Source: Undaria pinnatifida
Lineage: Eukaryota; Sar; Phaeophyceae; Laminariales; Alariaceae
DNA length: 64,000 bases
NCBI GenBank assembly: GCA_012845835.1
Contig: JABAKD010000028.1
Span: 14,958,868-15,022,867 of the forward strand
Direction of reading: 5' to 3'
Shown here: positions 44,323 to 56,410 of the stretch, in pieces
How positions within the stretch are numbered: the first letter of the stretch is position 1
Layout: the number at the start of each line of letters is the position of its first letter
Program-made: the position numbers and the translations under genes
The notes under the pieces: model-generated
Seen by the model: the letters and a program-made list of their open reading frames with translations, nothing else
Databases searched by the model: none
Told to the model about the DNA's origin: nothing

Positions 44323-46399
44323 AGTAGTACAGGACGTAAAAATGGCAAGCTGATACTTCTAAAAAGACAAGAAATCCGGGAGCTCAAGGTAGTGCAGATG
44401 ACACCCTCCCAAATAAGAAACCCGCAGCCCCAGCCAGGATTCCTGTTTCTCGCTATCAAATAAGTACCTGATACTTGTACAAATAGTACGTGTAGTGCAG
44501 ATAGATTATTATAGGCACAATGCTGCTCATACCGCAGTAGTAGCAGAAATTAAATATTGATAGGAAAAAAAGGAAGAAACCGGAATAATTCTGGCCGAGG
44601 CTGAATTTCTTATTTGAGGCAGGGTGAGTTCTACACACTATCTTCAGCACAGCGCCTCTCACTTATCTTCTTTTCCTGGTAAGGTACAAGTGTGAGCCTT
44701 GCTTTCCTATTCATATCCCTGGGTGTTTTTTTACATTCATGTCGTGCACTATTGTGCACTACTACTACAAGTAGTGTAGTGCTGTATCCCATAATATGTA
44801 CAACGGCAAGCATCACCAACCAGCCGCAACAGAATGTTTTTTCCATGCGTTTGTGATACAAATGTTCACTTGAAGTATAAATACCAACACTTACCATTAT
44901 AGTGGACAAAAAATAGGACACCTCCCAATATACAATCACCCATGTAGTATATTACGAGTACCAACAACGCAGCTTGCAAAGATGAGTATTGACCTGAAAT
45001 TCGTCGAACTCGCGGCTGACGTCCTTGAAAATTAGTTATAAAATGTTGTCGTTGCTATACAACGCGTTTCTTTGTGCGTTGAACTCCTTGGTGTGTATCG
45101 AGTGGATGAAGTAGGGCTTTCGGTGACAATATTCGACTGGGAAGCGATGCGGGTGGTTCCGCCAAAATATACGACACGAACACCACAAATAACAGGACCG
45201 ACGTAACTCTAGTTCCACTAAATGGTTGGCGATGCTTCTGAAAAATTCTTCTTCCAATACAATACAGACACTTTTGTGTGGTGTATGTCTTGGCACTGAA
45301 CCGTTCTTGCCGCCCGGCGACATCCAGCACCCCCATCATGCCAGGCGAAGGAAGAGAAATATCAGGGGGGTGGGGAATAGCTACGAGTAGGGACCAGGTA
45401 ACCCCCCCCCCCCCCCTTTTCTTTCCCTCTCCCCAGGGATGGATAAAAAGGAAAACATGGGAAAGGGAAAACTAAACAAAAAGGGACCACAATTTTGTCG
45501 ACAACGGTGGTAGTATCGCTGTTGCCCCTCCCCCAAAGATGAAACAGACAATCAAACCCAGGGCCACACAAAACGAAACGGCCGGCTCGCAAGCGAAGCA
45601 AGAACATAAACTCGTACGATATTTATTCTTTGTGAATTAACAAAAGGCAAACTTGACCCGACACTGCAGACGCTAACCTACCACACCAAGATGGGCCCGA
45701 GTGCACTTTTCACATTCACACCATGACCACCACCGCTTCCCGTCTGATCTAGTTTTTTTCCCAGTTCTGCAGGCCTTGGGCCGGTGCTTTTCTGGCGGCA
45801 CAGTGCGTTGGGGCCGCCCCTCCCTCCCACGCGGGGCAGGATGAGCCTCCTGGTACGCGCCTTCTTGTCGACTGTGGCCGCGGTGAAAGAAAATTTGCGG
45901 GCCCCGGCATGGGCCCTTGGGCTTCTTGGGCGTCGGTTGGCGGCGCTAAACTACACAACCTCATCCCCACCGCCGCCAAAATCCAACATCTTTGCAGCTG
46001 ACGCCGACACGCCTGCACCTGCCACTGCGCCCCCCCCCTTCGCTGCCGCCACGAACGCCAACAATACCTGCCCCATACCAACTCCGCGAAACAGCAGGGT
46101 AAACAGCGCTACCGACAACACCCGCAATCATCGCGCCCCCGTCAGCTTCCTGCAACCTAGCACGCAATGCAGTATGTCGTTGACAAATAGAGATCATCGT
46201 ATTCATAACGTTGGCGTGCCCTTTGATTTGATCATAGCGATTCTGAAGTTCTTGGGAGGTCGACAAGATCAACCGGCCCCTCACCCCGAGCATTAGGTCC
46301 CCACAATCTCTGAGAAAGGTCGCTTCTCACGCCAGTGTCTGCCACGTCGAGAGCAGAGACCCACCCAGGAAACATCGGGCTATCCGGTGACCAGCTGGC
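44323..46399. other. No gene firmly recognised; possible minus-strand exon near 45.95-46.3 kb
   Basis: The minus frame at 45961-46320 reads SQELQNRYDQIKGHANVMNT, CQRHTALRARLQEADGG and AMIAGVVGSAVYPAV, which looks protein-like (a helical segment, then a hydrophobic one). The opposite strand is open for 170 codons, so neither is certain. The minus reading fits the direction of the decayed gene next to it. A 15-nt C run lies at 45402-45416. Confidence 0.3.
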
Positions 46400-48044
46400 C
46401 GTGTTGCTTTAGATAATCCCAAACTGAAACCGTTCGTAGCACTCTCCAATCCACTTCGGCAGTCCGCGGTTCTTCGCAGCCATGTAAATGTCCTAGCGAT
46501 AATTGAACTCCAGCAGATCGAGTGGGCCAGCGCAGGAGAAGCGCAATAGTAGCCTGCGGAGGTAACGATGAAAACCCTTAAAAACAGGACAAACAGTTAC
46601 AGCAGGCGGAAAACATATTGGACAGGTGTACGTCAGGTCCATCATAACACGAATTACCTGGTTGACCACCAAGCCGAAGAAAAAACTGAACATGTTACAA
46701 ACACTGCAACAAACGAAACCGTGCGGTATACTTGACGGCAAACACTATGAGCATCGGGTTACGCCGTGAGGCCAATGTTATGGGTGGAAATGGTTGCTGT
46801 ACCTGCTAGTGATAAGAAAGTCAAGCAAAACACACACCAAGCCCCTGTACTGCTGGAATCTCTGACACAGCGACGAGTGGTGATCCCCGCTTTACTTTCC
46901 CTGTTGCGTAGTACAGGGGCACGCCGTCAAGCTTGCTTAGACAACCAGCTTCGATGTGCTTGCGGAGCAGCTTCACGACTTCCAGTGCTTTCGGGCGCAG
47001 GAGATTTATCCCGATTTCGCATCGATCACGTCGCAGAACCGATCAATCACTGAATCAAAGCGAGTCAACAATCGTGTACGCTCGGGCGCCAACCGCCGAC
47101 AATTCCGCAAGGAACACAGTTCATCTCTATCTCTGTCTACTCTGCCAGGCATTTTTGCGCTTGAAGAGCACTTTCTACCTGCAGTTGAAAGCAAGATCGG
47201 CAGGAGCGTAATGGTCACGACACATGACCCAGTACAGGCATTGTTTTCGACACAGCCAAAGTCTCTCCATATCACTGATCCAACCAACGACACAAGTGAC
47301 GTCAAAACTACTTGCCTCCTGGATGGCTTCCAGATTAACGATATAGCAAGCATCTCTCAACCAAGCCATGGAGGGCTCGAAGGCGCCGTGACTCTTCTTC
47401 ACCAGGCGCGAGATACGTGGAAGCGCGTGGAAGGTATCCAGGCGACCCTTGAGCATGTTTGGGCCACCCCCCTGATGCAGTTGGGTAACAACCAACATGA
47501 ATAGAGAACACTCGAACAGAAAAAAATCGTATACAAAGCGCACGTTGACGCCGAGCAGATTTCAAAAACAAACAACACATATTTGCCACCTCTGCAGCAC
47601 TCACGTCGTCCTGGTAAACATTGCCACCGATCTCGTCTCCGCCTCTTAGGTCGCAAGCGCGGTCGTGACCAGCATCAAAGTCATACCCGTCGCCACCGTC
47701 CTTTTCGCCCTCGTCCGAGTCCGTATCATCTAGAAGAAAAAACAAAACGAAAAAGTTTGGTTTGTTGGGCGAATACAAACGTCAGCAAGAGAATGAGGAA
47801 CGCCAATGCGGGCAGGGCGTCACTCAACTCCACTCAATTTTTTCCAAGGACGGTGTAAGGCCTTACCTAGCGAGCCCACCACGTGGCAAGGTGCTTCGGT
47901 GGCGAACAAGTCGGGGTCATCGTTGTAAGCAGCACTTGCATTCATGTTTGGCGACGGTGCTGGTGTCGCAGGGGGGGGTGTCCAATCGGCCGCAAGGCGA
48001 ACATGGGTAACGTCCCAGACCAAGCCTGTCACCGCCGCCGCCAC
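46400..48044 (-). pseudogene. Decayed multi-exon gene, transposase-like, family unknown
   Basis: Minus-strand exons chain in phase. The first is about 48044-47867, ending ATEAPCHVVGSL with donor GTAAGG. The second is 47729-47605, acidic (DDTDSDEGEKDGGDGYDFD), after acceptor TTTTCTTCTAG and with donor GTGAGT. The third starts at 47471 and reads HALPRISRLVKKSHGAF and WLRDACYIVN. Introns are about 135 bp. Further down come LTRFDSVIDRFCDVIDAKSG, then one frame over NLLRPKALEVVKLLRKHIEA and GVPLYYATGK, then FKGFHRYLRRLLLRFSCAGP and FNYR, a TAG stop, and DIYMAAKNRGLPKWIG. At least one frameshift (near 47012) and one stop (near 46497) show decay. The FHRYLRR...FNYR...KNRGLP order reminds me of an uncharacterised transposase-like family in algal genomes, from memory only. 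Confidence 0.5.
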
Positions 48045-49049
48045 AGATGTCCTTCATCGTCACACGACCCACACCCGCGGAGGAAGGTGCCTCCTTGTGT
48101 GCTGCGTACGTAGCAGGCTTGACCGCGTCGCTCACTTTGACTACGACGCCCTTCTGGCGGCCAGATTGACGTGATCGAGGACGCCACCGAAGCAAAGATC
48201 CAGCGGTAGTCTCATGGCCCTGTACGTTCCCAACGCCAACACAACTGGCATGGTTGTTGCTGTGGAGTCGCACCTAAAGTTCCATCGCAAAATAGACCAG
48301 GTTTGGGGGGTGATACCAGGTTTAGTCGCTTGTGATGCGGATGTGCCGTGCATGTTGTGGGTTTAGATGATGCGAGAAATAAGGTCTCGATTAATGTGGT
48401 ACAGAACATCCCAATCGCATCTGTGTTCCCGGCGGCAAAATGGTCGGAACCGGGCCGCGCATGGGATCCTTCAATGCCTCGATCTCCTCGTAAACGAGAA
48501 CGGACGCGTAATCATCCAAGCAGGCATACTCTACCCGTGACGGCACCGTAAGGATTTTAAAAGGCAGGCATCATTTAACATTCCACATACCAGCAGATTC
48601 AAGAGCATGGCGCCAACAATCTAGCTGGCAACAAGAAACGTTCGATAACCTACAACGAGCGCGAATAGGGACACGCGCACAGCTAACTAGAGTAGTATCA
48701 CTAGTTGGGCGTTGAGGGGAGAACTCCGGCGAGACAAGGGGAAGATCGGGTCTGTGGGCACCTCTTTCCCAACCAAACTAGACACTATACCCGCCAGCGA
48801 AAGAGATGGCGTCTGCACCCAACAAGCTTTCGCGTGAGTCAGCGCGCCCACAGTGTTCGCGGCTTTGACCTCATCCAAATACGTCGCGTCTGACTTGGTG
48901 TTGACGCCAAGTCTACCATCATGTCCTGGTACCAAATCACGCTGGTTTTTCATCTTTGGAAACGCAAGCGAGAATTTTCGATTTGAATACGCCTTGTGCC
49001 AGCTGCGAACTGCCGAACCAAGAAAACACGACTGCCGCAAATGTACCAG
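48045..49049. other. No gene firmly recognised
   Basis: Upstream exons of the decayed minus-strand gene may lie here. A frame reading KGVVVKVSDAVKPATYAAHK near 48150 looks protein-like, but the opposite frames are also open. Confidence 0.3.
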
Positions 49050-50050
49050 GTGCCAGTTATCATGTACCAGTCATCATATGCTCAGAGCTATACATCACGT
49101 GTACGAGTGTAGAAGCTACGACAGCAAACAAGATTCAGCAGAAGTAATAGTTTCAAAATAGATGGTGTAATTAGCCAGGCTGTTATTTGCACGAAAATAA
49201 GAAACTCGGGATACTTTGTACTGAAGTTAATGTACAATAAGGTAGAGTGCACCTTTTACCAAATAAGAAAGCCAGCCTAGGTCGCTATTTTATGTGCGTG
49301 GTATCTTTTAGGTGTCCTGTACTACTGTATCTGGTATCTGGCATGCGATTAATCAGAGGTCAGGTATGGTATTTACTTCGTACCAGGTACCAGCTATCGC
49401 ATGCTCAGAGCTATGATACCTGGTACCAGGTAGATTCGCGTACAACCAGCAGCGCACAAGCAGCAAGAGCAGTAGCCTACAATGACCTGGTACGACTCGT
49501 ACCTCGTATCAAAATAACATTGCCGAAGACAAACTGCTGGTTTACAGCAGTACAGAACACGAAAAAATAAACCTGGTAAGAAAGCCAGGGTGATATTTAG
49601 CTACCGGAGTGAGAACATCGGGAGTCAATATACCTTTATGTGACCACGGACTCTAGATTTTTGACAAGAGTTAATGTGAGGAAAAAAAAAACAACATACT
49701 GAAGTTACCTGTAAGAACAAACCCTCTGCCAAATACGAAAGCCAACCTACTGCTTGCTGTAGGTCAGTATTTCCGTGCCTTACGATATACAGCGGTACTA
49801 CAGCAGTACCAGACACCTACCTGTAATATTAAAGGTGCAGTAATAAAAAGCCAAGTTGACATTTTCAGGAATAAAAGAAGCTCGGGAGCTGTTATACTGA
49901 AGTCAGTGTAGAACGTACCCCCTCATAAATAAGAAAGCCAGCTTACCGCAGGTACCAGGTAAGTATGTTTCTTATCTGGTGTCCTGTTGTACTGCTTTAC
50001 TATGGTACCATGTACTGCTGTGTAAGATTCGTCCGTACAGCAGCAGGTAA
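49050..50050. repeat. Diverged local repeats with GTACCAGGTA and AAGAAAGCCAGC motifs
   Basis: The order ACTGAAGT, then CAAATAAGAAAGCCAGC, then a GGTGTCCTGT-like motif, then TACCAGGTACC occurs about three times (near 49225-49390, 49698-49810 and 49897-50015). CATGCTCAGAGCTAT-like sequence occurs near 49077 and 49400. The units are too diverged to assign a period. Confidence 0.6.
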
Positions 50051-50632
50051 CAAACAGAAGTCTACGAAAGAACCACTCACACCCGGCCTTGTGTAGCGTA
50101 GGCAGAGGGCTGTAAGAAAACTACCCCACCCGCTTGCTTTCCCTCTTGGCGTGCTGGCTTTGACAGAATAGTGCTCGTGATGTCGATGAGTGCCCTGCTG
50201 TCAAAGTAGATAAAGTTGCCCTTTGTTGTGGTTCGCTCCCCCGAGCGGATCCATCACCGCTACTTCCATCGCTACCTCCACCGTCACGATCTCCGCCGCT
50301 GCTGCTCCCAATGCCCCCACCGCTGCCTCCGCCATCAATACCCACCTCGTCGCATCGACAGATGGCAGGCTCCAAGAAACGAAACTATTAATAGTCACAC
50401 TACAACCGCTGCTAGAGGGAGGCGCCTTGGCTCGGGACCACGGAAACGAGCCCGGTGGTCGTAGGCTAGGAGAGCCGCAATTAGACATACCAAAGCGAAC
50501 ATAGCCGCCACACCAGCATGGTGCTGGGGAGCCGGATGTGGTGTCGGTTGTCTGGTGTCTGCGCTGCGCGCGGTCCCGCTTGCAGTCTCTATCCTTACAA
50601 AAAAATCCCAGGTATAGACTAGACGCCGTGCC

Positions 50633-50746
50633 GTACTTCGTGGTCATTTTCAAATTGAAATCTGGTTCTGTAGAGTAGGTACACAGGCGTTTTTGGTGTT
50701 GGCAGGCTTTTCCTTCCTGCCAATGTTGGCAGATTCCCGGGCGCCG
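50633..50746 (-). repeat. Right inverted repeat arm
   Basis: This is the inverse partner of 43515-43639, ending CCCGGGCGCCG. An ORF of 197 codons runs through it on the minus strand (50201-50794), but its other half is GGX-type low complexity, so I do not call it. Confidence 0.85.
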
Positions 50747-52663
50747 TGCTTGTGCCCCCCTAAAAAGTCTTCGCCACCCCGCCGCCGTTGACATTTTTCA
50801 CGAGTGCTTCTGTTATGGTGGTTTTATAGATCTAAGAACGGGTTTCCAGTAGGGGGTTGCCAAGTAGGGAAATGGGGGCGAGATATGGCGGACCGACGAG
50901 AGAAACATGATATCCAGTTCTTAAGTGAGGAGTTGTGCTCGCCCGGGTATCTCACTCTCCTTTAAGCTTGGGTCTTCTCGAGTACCAGCGCTGTATCCAG
51001 AGCTAGCGATGGGACGCGAGAGTCAGCGCTACGACAGCGGAGCCGCTGAGGACGCTCTCCCAGGTGGTAGTCTTGTCAGTCTTGGCAGTCTATATGTATG
51101 TGAACTCGGTCAGCTTTGGGACGTACGTGATGATGAAAGGTTGCGCATATAATTGAACTAGGGTAAGGTGGCCGCCCGCCGTAGGCGGCGGGACGGCCAC
51201 CCGGAGATACGCCCGAAGAAGGTCAATCAATGAATTGAGGATGAGAAGTGCGGGAAATAGAGAGGAGGATGCAGGTTATGTCTATTAAAGGAGGAAGTGG
51301 CATCGATGATACATCCCCGCGACTTTGGGCATGACTGAATTGAAACGCGGTGGCCGTATCAGGGGCGATGAATGTGTAATCAGTATAATTTTAGATGAAA
51401 TATCAATGGAAAGTACGCAGGATGGGCAGGCGGATGGATGACTCGGAAAGAGACATCGGTGACGCCGCACTGTTGCTTATGTAACGGAGTAAGTGTAATA
51501 GCTCCGTGATAAAAATCAATGGTGAAGAGAGCAAGATGACGGTGAACCCGGTGAAGAAGAAAGCGACGAAGATGATACGGTGATTAATTCGAACACATAA
51601 TCGAAATCGTGAATGAAAGAATCGGAAAAGCCCCGAAGATGGAAGGGCAAAAAACAGCAAATCTCGATTGCTATGCTACAGCGAAAGAAAGCGAAAAAAA
51701 CATGAAAAGGTCGACCTGGAAATAATTACGTAGTGTACACGAAACGTGTGATAGCTTACGAACTCGTTGTAAGTGAAACGACTGAGACGCTGATAGCAGA
51801 TGACAAACTTTCTCAGGTGAAAATGAGCCGGAAGAAAGTTGATGGCTAAAGAAGACGATCATCTACGGTATGTGAAACAGAAGCTTAGGTGCGTCGGTAG
51901 AATCAATCTTCGTCATCGGAAGACGACTTGTCGCTGGATGACGAAGCTTCTTTCTCGCCGGATGACGATGCAGAATCCGGTTCGTTGCGTCGGTTCTGTT
52001 GAGCTTTCGAGTATTGTCGTGTTGACGGCATCGGAATGGGCAGTAGAGGTTTGGCGGGGTGCCGCGTATGATTGCGGCGGAAATGTAGATGCGTAGATGC
52101 GTAGTGTAGATGCGGGTAAACATAATATGCGGCGAAATTTTGATTGGCGAGGTTGTCTGCAGAAAATCCGCATATTTGCTCGTATGCGGCAGCGGGCATG
52201 GGGCATCTCAATGCTGTAATCTGCAGTGGGCATGGCCAATCGTAACTACTTGACATGTTGTGACGACGTTTGATGAATGCATAAATAGGGTGGCGGTGTT
52301 TGTGTTGTGTAATGTCACGTCCATGCGCGTCGAAGCATGCACAACGAGTACAGAGATACAGAGTGGTGCCGAGGATGTTGGGCAGCACCACAGCGGCTGA
52401 GGTCTACTCATTTGAAGGTGTTCATGTCGGTGGCATATAACGAGCAACGCGTCATTGCATTCGTAGGTGCCATAAAGTGCACGTGATGAATGCACTTGCG
52501 TGGTTTCAAGTCGTGAAATGGACTATTGGGCGAGAGAGGCCAACAAATATCAAAAAATGATATCAAAAAATGATTTTTTTTAACCTCGCATGACCCGGAT
52601 GCATTCATTAATCAAGATGTGGGAGCCATTAGCTGAATCGTGATATTATATATATTATAAAAA
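50747..52663. other. No gene recognised
   Basis: The stretch holds a strong hairpin at 51167 (listed separately), then AT-rich DNA with GAAGATGATACGG-like purine-rich sequence. The minus frame 51903-52391 is Ser/Lys/Asp-rich at its end (SSSGEKEASSSSDKSSSDDED) but has no start or splice support. Confidence 0.35.
51167..51202. other. Strong GC hairpin
   Basis: GGTGGCCGCCCGCC and GGCGGGACGGCCACC pair as a stem of about 15 bp with one bulged A and a loop of a few bases. It is an isolated, very stable foldback in otherwise AT-richer DNA. Confidence 0.7.
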
Positions 52664-53580
52664 TTAAAATACACTCCAGCTGTGAGATCGAAGATTTCGT
52701 CGAAACTCATCTTTGCAAGCTGTGTGTGATACTCCGATCGCGCGCATTACGAGTTGTGTGTCCTCATTAAGGATATAGGTCGGCGACTCCCCTTGCAGCT
52801 ACAGTGTAGCTATCAGGGTCAACAGGATGATTTTAGTCAGTCTGTGCGCGGAAACTATAAAACCCGTTTCTGAGGGGGACAAAATCTGACAGCTGTGAAG
52901 GAAAAGGGGGGGCCTGGTTTTGATCAAAAGCGAGCGGGTTTGGAGGGGGGCGGGGGGGGGGAAGGGGCAATTTGTGCCTGGAAACTATACATTATTTCGA
53001 GGGGATAAATGTGACATTTTTGGAAATAATACATCAGTTTATCGTGTATATCCTGGGGTAAGTCGTACAATCAGTGAGTAAAGAGAGGGTGGAGTGTTCG
53101 AGGGGGTGGGGTTGGGATGGGTTGGGGGGGGAGGGTGGGGGGTGGGGGCGGGGGTGGGGGGTGGGGGGGGGGGGGGGGGGGGGGGGGGAAAGGGCTTTAG
53201 GTGAGGGGTTTGTTATACGTGTGGTGCTAGGTCTAGGCGAAGGTGCGGGTGATGGGGAAGAAGGGGGCGTTCGAGGCGGGGGGGGGGGGGGGGGGGGGGG
53301 GAGGAACACAGCGGCATGGATGACTCTCGAAAGATAATGAGGTGATATCCTGTGCGTGAAGTGTTTATTAATGTGGCGGATTTTGATATTTGGTGGGGCG
53401 TTTGAGTAAGGGAGAGCAAGAGGGGGGGGGGGGGGGGGTTTAGGAGGTTTAGGTCACAAATAATATTCATATACACTTCGGCTATGAGATCAAAGATATG
53501 TAGCAGCTTGTTATACGCGTGGTGCTAGGTCTAGGCGATCGTGTAGGTGGTCGGAAAAGAGGGGGCGTATATAATGTAGC
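52664..53580 (+). repeat. G-tract repeat family, copy C, with very long G runs
   Basis: The core starts AATACACTCCAGCTGTGAGA and follows copy A to TGACAGCTGTGAAGG. The downstream part has homopolymer G runs at about 53163-53188 (26 nt), 53278-53301 (24 nt) and 53422-53438 (17 nt). Each is near a repeat landmark (GTGGTGCTAGGTCTAGGCGA at about 53219 and 53519; GCATGGATGACTC at 53312). A truncated second start (ACACTTCGGCTATGAGATC) lies at about 53472. ORFs here are Gly/Pro runs from the G tracts. Confidence 0.8.
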
Positions 53581-53749
53581 GTGTTGGGTAGAAACGGGAA
53601 ACCCCATGCGGGTATCACAACCGAGCGGCGTTCACCGCGTGCACCCTGCGCGCTGCTCAGAGGGACTCCTATACATTATGGATGATGCGTGCAGAGCTAA
53701 AGTTTATGGCATACGTACTCCACCGCAAAACACAGCGTACACTGCTGTT

Positions 53750-54235
53750 GCGCGAGTCTGATGCCTCTTTGGGCATTCCCGCATTATTTATCTGGTGGCT
53801 TCGTCGGAAAAGTAAATATCTTTACATTAATGCTGGATAGGCAAACGATGACAAGTATACCGCTATTTGTCAGCGCCTGGGGCACGCACATACCATCTCG
53901 ATACTATTACAAAGTAGCGCAGTGCCGCTTCAGTGGTTTTTCATTTTCAACAGGATGGATCAAATGACCGCTGTGCTATCCCTCGCGTTTGTGTTCCCGT
54001 TTGTTTCGGAGACAATGTCTCCCTTCCATAACACAGCCTTACTTATGAACCTGCACCGCTGGGGTATCAGCGGAACCTTGTCTAGCTTGTACTTTGCCCT
54101 CCTTTTCACGAAAGCAAGCGCGTTCGCGGAGAATGGGTCGACGAAGTAATTAGTGCTCGGAGGGGCGCTGGCCATTGCTAACGTGGTTAAGAAGTGGAAA
54201 GGGGACAAGGATCGGCAAGGGTCGGACACCCTAGC
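53750..54235 (+). pseudogene. Broken copy of the multi-TM C-terminal domain
   Basis: The translation matches the last exon of the gene ending at 37565, in pieces: LGIPALFIWWLRRKSKY (compare YPVGIAAAFTYLLLWYRR), then SRYYYKVAQCRFSG (compare TRYYFEIIECGRR). After a frame change come LSLAFVFPFVSETMSPF and LMNLHRWGISGTLSSLYFAL (compare ISEVVSPFQK and LYRWGNGVVVASMYVAF), then a stop, then LGGALAIANVV (compare SGVLIAANVF). At least two frame changes and two stops are present, and about 35 residues around the fourth TM are missing. It sits just after copy C of the G-tract repeat. Confidence 0.8.
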
Positions 54236-56167
54236 TCACGGTGGGGGGCGAGGTGGATGGACGAATGGGGAAGCCCTTTCACAGGCGAGGGAGAGAGAGT
54301 CAAAGAGGAACAAAGTTTGAGGTTAGCTTCGTACCATCAGTTGGCTTGTCGCGGTTCATTGCTCCTCCTGCCGATGCATTCCGTTTTTTTTGTATTTTTG
54401 GTTGATTCCATCGACACAACAAGAACATGGTCGTATGTATGGGGATTGGATTATTTGAACATTGCGGCGCCATAGAGATCGGATAAACAAATAGATAGAG
54501 TACATACGAATCGGATGTCGAACACAGCTTCTGGTACAACAGGTTTGACTAATTCCAGTGTCCGCATGAACAACGTTCAAAGCAGCGTTGCCCTGGAGGT
54601 TGATTTCGAAGTTTACCATCCCGCAAGGCAGAGAGAAGGGACCTTTGTATAAACAAACCCAGATGAAGCGGCGAAAGTGCGAGAGGTTAAGTGGACGAAA
54701 TTCGATGTAAGTCGACAGTCAGTTCGAATGCTAGACCCTGCGCCTGGTGAAAATGATGAAGGCACGTACCAAGGGGAAGGGATGACACCGGCGAACAGGC
54801 CTTGCCTTGAAGGTCGCCGGGGGGTAAAGCCTCTAGTCTAATAAATTGAGTTGACAAAAAAAAAATTAAGTTGGTGTTGGAGGCCACATGGTAGATTGAC
54901 GCGTGTGAGCAGTTTTCGTGCGCACCTGCACCAGTTTCATTCGTATCATCAACTCGGTGGGAAGTTGGAATGGTACGCAGGTTGCCAATTATCTTGAGGC
55001 TGTGTGTTCGGCGCGCATTTAATGTTGCGAGCGCTTGAGGACGTGGAAACCTCCTAGGATGATTGATGATGATCGATGCAGGAGTTTGACTCCTTGCCGA
55101 TTGTTTGATTGCTATATTTGGCACGTCTGTGCAACGAGGTGTATGCAGCAGTAACACATAATATGGTAATCGCGGAGCGGCAAGGGCCGTCATGACCTGT
55201 GCCTACGCTCGCTTGCCAATTGGTCTGTGATTTGATGTAAACGAGTTTGCGCGGCGCTGTCCTTCCTGCCGAAAAACAGGTTGCTCGATAGCATGCGAGA
55301 TAAGAGCAATCGAATATCGCATGCGGTGCGCTGTCTGCCTTTAAGTATGCGTACACTAGTCTGAACACAACTCCCTACGTATGCGGGAGGATGGATTTGC
55401 ACTGACCGCAGCAGCACGAGATTTTGTTTTGATATCCAATACGTCCGCAAATAGGTGCGGTGTAATATTTCAGCGGGGTTTTGGTAGTGGGAATTAGTCG
55501 GCGGAGATACACGTGGATGCGAGGTTTGCACACAACTCCGCTCATGATCGGAGTTTTGTCCCTAGCGGGCCTGTGGTGGCGTGTGCTGGTGCTGTGTGTA
55601 TCGTTCTTTGCCAGAAGGCCAGCATGCGTTATTATTCTTCGGCGGAAGAGGAGTGCAGTTATCGTGCATTTTGACCTTTCCCACGCACGTCAGCAGAGTA
55701 GCACGCCAACTATCTCGCGAAATCGTTGCAGACACGGGTTTGATCGAGTCATCGTTACTATTAATTAATACATGGGCTTGATCGTTACATCCACTAGATC
55801 CAATAGATCGTTTGCATACCCACGTGAAGAGTATCTAGTCTATTAATAGCCGAATTAAATTTTTGTTAGATTTCGAATAAAATTATTGTTCGCTTTGAGG
55901 TGTGTTCTATGGGAGACTTGCTGCAGTGCTGCTGTTCTTGCAGAGCATCGGTATGCAGCACGGGAGGTGGTTTTATCTGGAGGCAAGATTCTATGTTGAG
56001 ATGGTATGGCCTATAGTCTATTGCTTGAAGGTTTTTCCAGAGCATGCTCTCGTTTGTTTGATGTACCCTTCCCGAAAATACTGCATTCTTACTCGAATTT
56101 ATGTTTGCGATTGAGGTTGGTTGCTGTTTTATCAAGCAGGGCAATTATTATATACATTATATTGTAA
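54236..56167. other. No gene recognised
   Basis: ORFs of up to 168 codons on the minus strand lack domains and overlap others. No repeats of note. Confidence 0.4.
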
Positions 56168-56410
56168 TACACTCCAGCTTTAAGATCGAATGTTTAGTCG
56201 AACCTCATCCTTGCACGTTGTGTGTGATACTCCGATCGCGCGTGTTACCACTGGGTGTGTGTCCTCATTAAGGACATAGATAGGTCGGCGACTCCCCTTC
56301 AAATGCAGTGTATGTAGGGGGAAACAGTAAAACCCGGTTTTGCGTGGGACAAAATCTGTCAGCTAGCTGTAGAAGGAAGTGCATCAGTTTATCAAGTGAA
56401 AACTGTAAGT
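56168..56410 (+). repeat. G-tract repeat family, copy D
   Basis: AATACACTCCAGCTTTAAGA opens this copy, followed by the ACTCCGATCGCGCG, GTGTGTCCTCATTAAGGA, GGCGACTCCCCTTC and AAAATCTGTCAGCT blocks in the usual order. It is shorter than A-C and runs into the 209-bp duplication. Confidence 0.8.

Larger units (their letters stand above)
43515..50746. mobile_element. 7.2-kb interval bounded by long inverted repeats; candidate DNA transposon
   Basis: The left arm 43515-43639 (CGGCGCCCGGGAATCTGCCA, CATTGGCAGGAAGGAAAAGC, ACACCAAAAACGCCTGT, ACCAGATTTCAATTTGAAAA, GACCACGAAGTAC) reappears in inverse orientation at 50633-50746 with only small indels. Inside are a decayed, apparently transposase-like gene on the minus strand (46.4-48.0 kb) and an inserted MITE (44051-44322). 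I see no target duplication outside the arms. It could be a degraded TIR transposon, or two opposite copies of a short repeat that happen to flank the gene. Confidence 0.5.

Noticed and set aside
46956-47504. 182-codon plus-strand ORF
   Set aside because: The antisense strand carries exons with good splice sites, agreeing phases and continuous protein sense; the + ORF has no recognised motif.
50201-50794. 197-codon minus-strand ORF
   Set aside because: It crosses the inverted repeat arm and a GGX-type low-complexity tract; frames on both strands are equally open.
53034-53337. Proline-rich and glycine-rich ORFs on both strands
   Set aside because: They are translations of G and C homopolymer tracts.
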